The notes under the pieces are model-generated. The model made no database searches, was not told the DNA's origin, and was given only the letters and a program-made list of their open reading frames with translations. This document shows, one piece after another, positions 1 to 6,058 of a stretch of DNA of 6,058 nucleotides. Numbering within the stretch: position 1 is the stretch's first letter; each line of letters starts with the position of its first letter. Position numbers and translations under genes: made by a program. Origin of the DNA: Bacteroidales bacterium (GTDB lineage Bacteria; Bacteroidota; Bacteroidia; Bacteroidales; UBA12077); contig DAOVYZ010000233.1 of the NCBI GenBank assembly GCA_030635365.1, positions 1 through 6,058 on the forward strand, written 5' to 3'.

Positions 1-735
1 GCTTTAAGATTTACCGGTAATGGATTCATAAAATTCGGTTACTATGTTGAAATGCCCAATATTGTGTTTTATGTTAAAGATACGGGAACTGGGTTTACAG
101 AAATTGAAAAAGATAGTATTTTTGATCAGTTTGAACATTTACAAGATAATGTATCGGAGAGGTATAAAGTTTCAGGTATTAGCTTGGCTATTGCTAAAGG
201 AATTGTTGACAATCTTGATGGAAAAATATGGGTTGAATCAGGAGAAGAAAAACACAAATCTGATGAGGAAGAAGGTTTAACATTTTATTTTACAGTACCA
301 TATCAAAGTATTAGCCGGAATGTTTCCAGATCATATAAAAAGAATGACTATAAGGATTTTGTTTGGCCGAAAAAAACCATTTTAATTGTTGAAGATGCGG
401 TTATATCTTATGAACTTCTGACAAAATTTTTAAAGGACTCTCAAGTAGATATTTTACATGCAGTTGATGGCTTGCAAGCGGTCAATTTATGTAAAAATAA
501 TTCTGGTATCGATTTGGTATTAATGGATATTCAGTTGCCCATTATGAATGGGCTTGAAGCTACAGGCCAAATTAAAAGTTTTAGGCCTGAGTTACCAATA
601 ATTGCTCAGACTGCCAATGCAATGGAAGATGATAAACCTAATATTATGGCAGCTGGTTGCGATGATTATGTTTCAAAGCCAATTAACCGTTTGGAGCTAC
701 TCCTGAAAATTAATGAATTTCTGAAGCCGGATTAA
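1..735 (+). CDS. Hybrid sensor histidine kinase/response regulator, C-terminal part (5' end outside window)
   Basis: The frame is open from base 1, so the ATG at 52 is internal and the true start lies upstream. Codons 1-5 (ALRFT) match the end of the kinase N box (usual form NALKFT). Next come the G1 box DTGTGF (codons 27-32), the F box IFDQFEH and the G2 region SGISLAIAKG, followed by GKIWVES and FYFTVPY, which close the HATPase domain near codon 102. A receiver domain follows: acidic pair E131/D132 (391-396), phosphoacceptor D176 in LVLMDIQLP (526-528), conserved T204 (610-612) and K226 in VSKP (676-678). From family knowledge, such proteins autophosphorylate on a histidine and pass the phosphate to the receiver; the histidine and sensor domains are off-window. 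No DNA-binding output domain follows the receiver. The G2 box lacks glycines usual in GTGLGL. The signal sensed is unknown. Confidence 0.93.
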   Translation, partial: ALRFTGNGFIKFGYYVEMPNIVFYVKDTGTGFTEIEKDSIFDQFEHLQDNVSERYKVSGISLAIAKGIVDNLDGKIWVESGEEKHKSDEEEGLTFYFTVPYQSISRNVSRSYKKNDYKDFVWPKKTILIVEDAVISYELLTKFLKDSQVDILHAVDGLQAVNLCKNNSGIDLVLMDIQLPIMNGLEATGQIKSFRPELPIIAQTANAMEDDKPNIMAAGCDDYVSKPINRLELLLKINEFLKPD

Positions 736-748
736 TACTAGTTTTTAC

Positions 749-812
749 AGCTCACCGTAAAAATTCACGTTAATTATTACGGTTCACCATAAAAATTCAC
801 GTTAATTCTTAC
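749..812. repeat. Two tandem copies of a 32-nt unit, directly after the sensor kinase gene
   Basis: Bases 749-780 and 781-812 align without gaps at 28 of 32 positions. Both contain the identical 18-nt core TAAAAATTCACGTTAATT (758-775 and 790-807). The short tail TTNTTAC recurs a third time at 742-748 with the same 32-nt period, so a truncated earlier copy may be present. The repeat starts 14 bases after the kinase stop codon. The period is close to three helical turns, so two bound proteins would sit on the same face of the DNA; that is inference. With two abutting copies and no spacers it is not a CRISPR array. The period is not a multiple of three, which argues against a coding repeat. I do not recognise the unit as belonging to a named family. 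Confidence 0.8.
754..783. other. 30-nt imperfect palindrome within the first repeat copy
   Basis: The centre is between 768 and 769 (CA-CG-TT). Thirteen of 15 symmetric positions are complementary, including the outer arms ACCGTAA (754-760) and TTACGGT (777-783) and the inner AATT pair; the mismatches are 761/776 and 766/771. The second repeat copy keeps only the inner part of the symmetry. It could be an operator for a dimeric regulator or an RNA hairpin at the end of the kinase transcript. No T-run follows the right arm, so a standard intrinsic terminator is not supported. Confidence 0.5.
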
Positions 813-1263
813 TATTGGGTGATATTTTTCTTATCCCACTTTGCAAGGGTCGGATTGTAATATTCTGATTCTAAGAGCTATCAAAATTAAAAATTTCTAC
901 AGGGGGGACTACGGATTTTTTTCTCCAGAAAGGAACATATTTGTAGTTCATAAGATCATATACTTGTTTAACCTTTTTTGTTGGTTCAGTGCATTGATGT
1001 ATAGAAACTTCTTTTTTGTTTTAACTTTAAACAAGGTTTTTTATAAGAAAAAAGAAAAACTATCAAATTCAAATTGCCTTAACTAGATTTTAATGCCAAA
1101 ATTAATTTTATTGACTTATTATATTGTTCGTCTAATAGTTAGTTCGTAAAATGTTTGTGCAAATCTTGTAAGGAGTTTTAAAAATAAGGGTTTTTATTTA
1201 TATTTTTTTAGCAAGAATGCCATAAATTACTTATTTTTAGTCGCCCTAAAAAGTTGCCTATTT
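813..1263. other. Non-coding, AT-rich gap upstream of tex
   Basis: I find no recognisable gene, tRNA or convincing terminator here on either strand. One plus-strand frame is open from 823 to its stop at 1084-1086, with the first possible start a TTG at 841. It has no Shine-Dalgarno sequence and a Phe/Asn/Lys-rich low-complexity translation, so I do not call it a gene. The stretch has long T runs and one G run at 902-907. The tex promoter should lie here, but no good match to the Bacteroidota pattern TTTG/TAnnTTTG at proper spacing was found. The nearest candidates are TTGACT (1111-1116) with TAATAG (1133-1138) 16 bases later, and AATGTTTG (1150-1157); both are weak. The bases just before the tex start contain only a short A run (1248-1252) and no purine-rich ribosome binding site. 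Confidence 0.6.
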
Positions 1264-3396
1264 ATGAATGAAGAACATATCTTAAAGGTGTCAGCCGACC
1301 TATCTATCAAGGATTGGCAGGTAAAAAATACGATCCAATTATTTGATGAGGGAGCTACAATACCTTTTATTAGCAGGTATAGAAAAGAAGTTACAGGAAG
1401 TTTAGATGAAATACAAATAGCAACTATTAAAGAAAAGCTTGCAAAGCTTTTGGAAATTGATAGCAGAAGAGAGACTATTTTAAAAACGATAGATGAACAA
1501 GGGTTATTAACAGATGATTTAAAGACTCGTATTGAACAAGCCCAAACTTTAACAGAGCTGGAAGATATTTACCTTCCTTATAAACCAAAAAAGAAGACCA
1601 GGGCAACAAAAGCTAAAGAAAAAGGACTGGAACCTTTAGCTAAGATAATAATGAAGCAACAGGAGTTAAACCTTGAAAGTAAAGCAGAACAATATGTTAA
1701 TGATGAAGTGCCATCAGTTGATGATGCTTTACAGGGTGCCCGCGATATTATAGCAGAATGGGTAAATGAAAATGAAAGAGCAAGAAATAAAATAAGGCGA
1801 TTATTTCAGCATGAAGCAAATATTGAATCTAAGGCAATAAAAGGAAAAGAGCTGGAAGGAATAAAGTATAAAGATTATTTTGAGTGGGAAGAGCCATTAA
1901 AACGTTGTCCTTCTCACCGATTACTGGCAATGCGCAGAGGAGAGAACGAAGGTTTTTTAAAGCTAACAATATCACCGGGCCAAGATAAAGCTATTGAGAT
2001 ATTAGAAGAGCAATTTGTTAATGGGGTATACGATGTATCCAAGCAAGTAGAAGAAGCTGTGAAAGATAGCTACAAAAGATTATTATCGCCTTCAATGGAA
2101 ACAGAGTTTAAAAATTCGTCTAAGGATAAAGCTGATGACGAAGCTATAAAAGTTTTTGCGGATAATTTAAGGCAATTGTTATTAGCACCGCCATTAGGAC
2201 AAAAGAATGTACTTGCGATTGATCCGGGTTACAGAACCGGTTGTAAAGTAGTATGTATTGATGCACAGGGGAATTTACTGCATAACGAAACTATCTACCC
2301 TCACCAGCCACAGAATGAAAGAGGAATGGCTATGAAGAAGATTGATTCTTTGGTACAAACATTTAAAGTTGATGCAATAGCCATTGGTAATGGAACAGCT
2401 AGTCGTGAAACAGAATCTCTAATAAAGAAGATTAAGTTTTCAAATGATCTTAGAGTTTTTGTTGTAAGTGAGGATGGAGCATCGGTGTATTCGGCATCTT
2501 CAGTTGCACGTGAAGAATTTCCACAATATGATGTTACAGTTCGGGGAGCAGTATCTATTGGCAGAAGGTTGATGGATCCATTGGCTGAACTGGTAAAAAT
2601 TGACCCAAAATCAATAGGAGTAGGACAGTATCAACATGATGTGGATCAGAATAAATTAAAAGGGAAATTAGATCAGGTTGTGGAAAGCAGTGTGAATATG
2701 GTAGGTATTAATTTAAATACATCAAGTAAGCATTTGTTAACCTATATATCGGGACTTGGCCCACAATTAGCACAGAATATAGTTGAATACAGGAAAGAAA
2801 ACGGAGCCTTTAAATCCAGGAAGGAATTACAAAAAGTCAAAAGAATGGGAGATAAAGCTTTTCAACAGGCTGCTGGCTTTTTAAGAATTGATAATGCGAA
2901 AAACCCTTTGGATAATAGTGCTGTGCATCCGGAGAGTTATTATGTTGTTGAAAAAATGGCTTCCGATTTAAATTGTGAGTTGGTTGATTTAGTTAAAAAA
3001 GAAGATTTAAGAGAACAAATAAAACTAGAAAATTATACTACAAAAGAAATAGGACTGCCAACCCTAAATGATATCATAAAAGAATTGGCAAAACCGGGAC
3101 GTGACCCCCGCCAGGGGATAAAAGTATTTGAATTTGCAAAAGGGATTCATAAAATTGAAGATTTACAGGTAGGAATGGAACTACCGGGGATTGTAACAAA
3201 CATTACAAACTTTGGAGCTTTTGTTGATGTTGGAGTTAAACAGGATGGTTTAGTACACATTTCACAACTAGCAAACCGTTATGTGTCTGATCCGAATCAA
3301 ATAGTCAAATTACATCAGCATGTACAAGTAAAAGTAACAGAAATAGACCTGCCCAGAAAAAGAATTCAGTTGTCGATGAAAGATTTTGAGTCTTAA
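1264..3396 (+). CDS. tex: Tex, S1-domain RNA-binding transcription accessory protein
   Basis: The complete 710-residue product is within the normal size for Tex and collinear with the family throughout. The N-terminal helical Tex_N region covers about residues 1-190 (GATIPFISRYRKE, LEDIYLPYKPK). A YqgF/RNase H-like domain begins at VLAIDPGYRTG (DPG at 320-322) and includes GNGTASRETE (375-384), EDGASVYSAS (403-412) and DPLAELVKIDPKSIG (from 438). Helix-hairpin-helix segments follow at about 483-545 (GLGPQLA, FLRI) with NPLDNSAVHPE after them, and an S1 RNA-binding domain ends the protein at about 637-706 (GIVTNITNFGAFVDVG). Tex is a cytoplasmic nucleic-acid-binding protein related to eukaryotic Spt6 and implicated in transcription; its exact role here cannot be read from sequence. 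The ATG at 1264 gives the standard family N-terminus (MNEEHI); no Shine-Dalgarno sequence precedes it, which is usual in Bacteroidota. The next gene starts 32 bp downstream. Confidence 0.97.
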   Translation: MNEEHILKVSADLSIKDWQVKNTIQLFDEGATIPFISRYRKEVTGSLDEIQIATIKEKLAKLLEIDSRRETILKTIDEQGLLTDDLKTRIEQAQTLTELEDIYLPYKPKKKTRATKAKEKGLEPLAKIIMKQQELNLESKAEQYVNDEVPSVDDALQGARDIIAEWVNENERARNKIRRLFQHEANIESKAIKGKELEGIKYKDYFEWEEPLKRCPSHRLLAMRRGENEGFLKLTISPGQDKAIEILEEQFVNGVYDVSKQVEEAVKDSYKRLLSPSMETEFKNSSKDKADDEAIKVFADNLRQLLLAPPLGQKNVLAIDPGYRTGCKVVCIDAQGNLLHNETIYPHQPQNERGMAMKKIDSLVQTFKVDAIAIGNGTASRETESLIKKIKFSNDLRVFVVSEDGASVYSASSVAREEFPQYDVTVRGAVSIGRRLMDPLAELVKIDPKSIGVGQYQHDVDQNKLKGKLDQVVESSVNMVGINLNTSSKHLLTYISGLGPQLAQNIVEYRKENGAFKSRKELQKVKRMGDKAFQQAAGFLRIDNAKNPLDNSAVHPESYYVVEKMASDLNCELVDLVKKEDLREQIKLENYTTKEIGLPTLNDIIKELAKPGRDPRQGIKVFEFAKGIHKIEDLQVGMELPGIVTNITNFGAFVDVGVKQDGLVHISQLANRYVSDPNQIVKLHQHVQVKVTEIDLPRKRIQLSMKDFES

Positions 3397-3408
3397 GTAA
3401 ATTTAAAT

Positions 3409-3416
3409 GAGGAGGT
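3409..3416 (+). promoter_or_regulatory. Strong Shine-Dalgarno sequence for the beta-barrel gene
   Basis: GAGGAGGT lies 12 bases before the ATG at 3429 and contains the full AGGAGGT complement of the 16S rRNA tail. It fixes the start of the downstream gene. Such a strong site is unusual in Bacteroidota, where most genes, including tex next door, lack one. The spacing is slightly longer than the common 5-9 bases. It lies in the 32-bp gap after tex, which leaves little room for a separate promoter. Confidence 0.7.
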
Positions 3417-3428
3417 AAAACGTTTTAT

Positions 3429-5852
3429 ATGAAAATTTCAGTCTTTTTTTTATGTGTTGGCTTGATGGTCAACCTAAATGCTTTTGGCAATATTTCCAGC
3501 GAAATAGGAAAAGGTTTAATTAAAGGTAGTGTATATGATGTTAATACTAACAGTCCGTTAGAATATGCAACAATATCAGTTTTTGATGCTAAAAACGATT
3601 CACTCGTTGGTGGCACAATAACAGGTTCGTCAGGTTCTTTTAAATTAAAGAATCTTGAGTACGGAAGCTATAAAATTGAAATAACATTTATGGGATATGA
3701 AAGAAGAGTGGTAAACAAAACTGTTGATAAAGCTGATTCGAATATTGATTTAGGAACGATCAGTTTAAATCCGGCAGTTCAATCTTTGGGAGAAGTTGTT
3801 GTGACTTGTGATATACCTACTGTTTCTTATAAGATTGATAAAAAAGTGATTAATGTTAGTCAATATCATGCTTCAGCATCGGGAACAGCAATAGATATTT
3901 TAGAGACTTATCCCTCAATAGCAGTTGGAATTAACGGAGAAGTTAGCTTGAGAGGAAGCACTAGTTTTACAGTATTAATAGATAACAGGCCAACTATTTT
4001 GGAGCCGGGTGATGTATTAAATCAGATTCCGGCAAGTACAATAGAAAATATAGAGATTATTACGAACCCTTCTGCAAAGCACGACTCGCAGGGAACATCA
4101 GGGATAATAAACATCATAACCAAGAAAAATAAATTGCAGGGATTTACAGGAATGGCGAAACTAAGCGGAGGAATGTATAACAATTATGGAGGCGATATAC
4201 TTTTTAGCGTTAAAGATAAAAAGTTTGGATATTTTATTGGAGCTCATTTAAATCAGAGGGGAATTGATGGCAGTTTTGAATCGGAAAACTGGACACGTCT
4301 AAACGATACCACATTTTATGTTAATTCGGAGGGTGAATATGCTTTAATAAAAAGATCAACAGGAGTTAGGGGTGGGATCGATTTTGATATAAAGACAAAT
4401 AATACGTTTAACTTTCAGTTTGGTTTTGGGCATTGGATATCAGCAGGTGAACATAATATGGATTACCGGGAATATACTCAACCCGTTACATCTTCAAATT
4501 TATTTACTAGCGAAGAGGACCCGGATAAAAGTGGGTTATTTTACAATCTTGATTTGAATTATATCCATAGATTTAAAAAGGAAGGGCACGAAATATCTGC
4601 ACTTATATATTATAACAGAAAAGATTTTGATGATATAAGAAACAGCAAATTAATTAACTCATTAAACGAACAGGTTAGTGGCTATGAATCCAGTGAAGTA
4701 GGCCCGGTAGATTTATATAACCTGCAATTAGATTATACTTTGCCAATGGGTGAGAATAGGAAATTGGAAGCAGGTTATAAATCAAACATTATGGATTATG
4801 ATATAGGTGGTGAGGTGCAGCAATACAATCCAATATCAGAGGAGTATGAATTAAATAACGATTTTTTATATCAGGCGAAATTTGATAAGGATATACATGC
4901 ACTATATACAACTTATTCAGGAAAATTAAATAAGTTTGGATATCAATTTGGATTAAGGGCTGAATACACGAATAGGAAAATGTTAGTAGCAGAAACTAAT
5001 GAAGATTTTTTGATAGAACGTTTTGATTACTTCCCGGGAGTTCATTTTTCATATGAAATACCAAAAAAACAGCAATTAATGGCAAGCTATTCCAGAAGGA
5101 TAAATCGCCCTGATAATTGGAGAATCGAACCATTTTATACATGGCATGATGCCTATAATGTTAGAGTTGGTAATCCTGAATTAGAACCGGAATACATAAA
5201 TGTATACGAACTGAGTTATATGAACAGGTTTAATAAAAACAGGCTGACTCTTGATGTTTATTACAAAGAAACCGATAATGCATATGAGCGAATCAGAGGG
5301 GTGTACGAAGAAAATATTTTTGTGAGTACATACCAAAATATTGGTAAAAATTATTCATTTGGAGCAGAACTTTCATTAAGTTTGAGTTTGGTAAAATGGT
5401 GGAACATCAATCTTACAGGTAATTTCTACGATTATCGAATAAAAGGGGAATTGAATAATGAGGACTTTTCAAACAGTGGTTTCAGATGGACATCAAGAAT
5501 TCAAAATAGTTTTAGGTTTGGGAAAACAACAAGTGCCCAACTATATACAATGTATAAAAGCCCTTATGTTACACCACAAGGAGATAATGAAGGATATTTT
5601 ATGACTAATTTATCTTTAAAACAGAATTTCTTAAAAAACTATTCAGCTACCTTGCAGGTTACCGGAGTGTTTGGTTTTCTTGAGAGGTCAAAGAAATTTG
5701 AGGGAGGCAATTACTATATCGAACATAATATAGTGCCATATACTCCAATTGTAAATTTAACAGTATCGTATCTGATTAATCAGTACAAATACGACAGGCG
5801 CAAGCATAAAAACACAGGTGATATGGACGATGGCGAAGGAGGAGGTTTTTAA
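3429..5852 (+). CDS. Outer-membrane beta-barrel protein, TonB-dependent-receptor-like, with carboxypeptidase-regulatory-like N-terminus
   Basis: The complete protein has 807 residues. Residues 1-20 form a signal peptide (K2, hydrophobic 3-14, likely cut after AFG at 18-20); Cys9 does not sit in a lipobox. A carboxypeptidase-regulatory-like beta-sandwich spans about 31-115 (GSVYDVNTNSPLEYATISV, then FMGYERR). The Ton-box-like LGEVVVT (120-126) leads into a plug of about 128-236 with GEVSLRGS (170-177), VLIDNRP and NPSAKHDSQGTSGIINI (213-229). The rest is a barrel rich in alternating aromatic strands, ending in a polar tail with GEGGGF. The order fits the outer-membrane beta-barrel family typified by Pfam PF14905, common in Bacteroidota. 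Family membership suggests TonB-linked uptake or surface binding, but the substrate is unknown and no SusD-like lipoprotein follows, so a polysaccharide locus is not supported. Cys127 is the only cysteine I see in the mature protein. It may be co-transcribed with tex. Confidence 0.92.
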   Translation: MKISVFFLCVGLMVNLNAFGNISSEIGKGLIKGSVYDVNTNSPLEYATISVFDAKNDSLVGGTITGSSGSFKLKNLEYGSYKIEITFMGYERRVVNKTVDKADSNIDLGTISLNPAVQSLGEVVVTCDIPTVSYKIDKKVINVSQYHASASGTAIDILETYPSIAVGINGEVSLRGSTSFTVLIDNRPTILEPGDVLNQIPASTIENIEIITNPSAKHDSQGTSGIINIITKKNKLQGFTGMAKLSGGMYNNYGGDILFSVKDKKFGYFIGAHLNQRGIDGSFESENWTRLNDTTFYVNSEGEYALIKRSTGVRGGIDFDIKTNNTFNFQFGFGHWISAGEHNMDYREYTQPVTSSNLFTSEEDPDKSGLFYNLDLNYIHRFKKEGHEISALIYYNRKDFDDIRNSKLINSLNEQVSGYESSEVGPVDLYNLQLDYTLPMGENRKLEAGYKSNIMDYDIGGEVQQYNPISEEYELNNDFLYQAKFDKDIHALYTTYSGKLNKFGYQFGLRAEYTNRKMLVAETNEDFLIERFDYFPGVHFSYEIPKKQQLMASYSRRINRPDNWRIEPFYTWHDAYNVRVGNPELEPEYINVYELSYMNRFNKNRLTLDVYYKETDNAYERIRGVYEENIFVSTYQNIGKNYSFGAELSLSLSLVKWWNINLTGNFYDYRIKGELNNEDFSNSGFRWTSRIQNSFRFGKTTSAQLYTMYKSPYVTPQGDNEGYFMTNLSLKQNFLKNYSATLQVTGVFGFLERSKKFEGGNYYIEHNIVPYTPIVNLTVSYLINQYKYDRRKHKNTGDMDDGEGGGF

Positions 5853-5898
5853 TAAGAGCTGATTTTAAAATGTGTACTTTAAAATAAATATCGGTAAT

Positions 5899-6057
5899 TT
5901 AACGCAAACATATTTTCTTGCCATGTTCTTTAATTGTTATCTCTTTTAAACTTTTGAGATCTTGTTTGATTTGAAACCACTCAATGTTCTCCTAACATGC
6001 TTCAAGTTTTTTATCCAAATCTTTTCTAAGGACTAAAGCTAATTAGGGTTTGCTGAT
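5899..6057 (-). pseudogene. Decayed C-terminal fragment of a DDE transposase, IS1634-like
   Basis: Read on the minus strand from 6057, one frame gives LALVLRKDLDKKLEAC (6042-5995), a TAG stop (5994-5992), then ENIEWFQIKQDLKSLKEI and TIKEHGKKICLR (5991-5902), ending at TAA (5901-5899). A further in-frame TAA lies at 6045-6043. From memory, the order LxLRK(D/E)L, FEWxxIKxDLKxLxE, then an Asn/His-Gly-Lys and LR resembles the C-terminal end of IS1634-family (IS4-superfamily) transposases. Those normally continue after LR with a short Cys-containing stretch and a GVxxPP-type ending, which is missing here. The piece is therefore truncated at its C-terminal side, interrupted inside, and cut by the window edge on the other side. 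The catalytic residues would lie beyond the edge and cannot be judged. No terminal inverted repeat or target duplication was recognised. The family assignment is less certain than the pseudogene status. Confidence 0.55.
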
Positions 6058-6058
6058 A

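Noticed and set aside
52..54. ATG as the start of the kinase-like gene
   Set aside because: The frame is open to base 1 and the upstream codons encode the end of the conserved N box, so this Met is internal.
44..280. Plus-strand open frame of 78 codons overlapping the kinase gene
   Set aside because: It lies in another frame within the kinase sequence, which has clear HATPase motifs; this is a shadow.
749..812. Possible minimal CRISPR array
   Set aside because: There are only two directly abutting copies with no spacers and no cas genes in view.
813..1090. Terminal inverted repeats of a MITE-like element around the unexplained open frame
   Set aside because: Only short, scattered matches such as TGATA/TATCA were found, and no target duplication.
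1111..1138. TTGACT-N16-TAATAG as the tex promoter
   Set aside because: The -10 part matches poorly and the pattern is not the one used by the Bacteroidota primary sigma factor; in such AT-rich DNA it can occur by chance.
3425..3616. Minus-strand open frame of 63 codons
   Set aside because: It is antisense to the signal peptide and N-terminal domain of the barrel gene and has no recognisable content.
5862..5885. Inverted repeat ATTTTAAA / TTTAAAAT after the barrel gene as a terminator
   Set aside because: The stem is entirely A/T pairs and no T-run follows on either strand, so it is too weak to call.

Overview
The window looks like an ordinary stretch of an AT-rich Bacteroidota chromosome, probably class Bacteroidia. 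The pointers are a hybrid two-component sensor of the kind common there, an outer-membrane protein with an N-terminal carboxypeptidase-regulatory-like domain followed by a plug and a large beta-barrel, a tex start with no Shine-Dalgarno sequence, and overall low GC. Genus cannot be read from the sequence.

Layout, left to right. Bases 1-735 (+) are the 3' end of a hybrid sensor histidine kinase: the end of the ATP-binding domain plus a complete C-terminal receiver domain. The 5' part lies outside the window. Bases 736-1263 are a 528-bp gap. It opens with two tandem copies of a 32-nt unit (749-812), the first of which centres on a 30-nt imperfect palindrome, and continues with very AT-rich DNA in which one unexplained open frame (823-1086) is seen but not accepted as a gene. 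Bases 1264-3396 (+) are a full-length tex gene for an RNA-binding transcription accessory protein. After only 32 bp, and behind a strong AGGAGGT Shine-Dalgarno sequence, comes a complete 807-codon outer-membrane beta-barrel (TonB-dependent-receptor-like) gene at 3429-5852 (+). The last ~160 bases hold, on the minus strand, the decayed C-terminal end of a DDE transposase, most like the IS1634 family, broken by in-frame stops and running off the window edge.

The sensor kinase fragment is probably a separate transcription unit from tex, given the long gap. Tex and the beta-barrel gene are close enough to be co-transcribed, but no functional link between a cytoplasmic RNA-binding protein and an outer-membrane protein is evident, so this may be only adjacency. 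No SusD-like partner, defence genes, CRISPR array, tRNA or rRNA is present. I see no convincing evidence of a new multi-gene system. The points most worth a second look are the tandem palindromic repeat, the unexplained open frame beside it, the transposase remnant, and the altered glycine-rich ATP-lid motif in the kinase.
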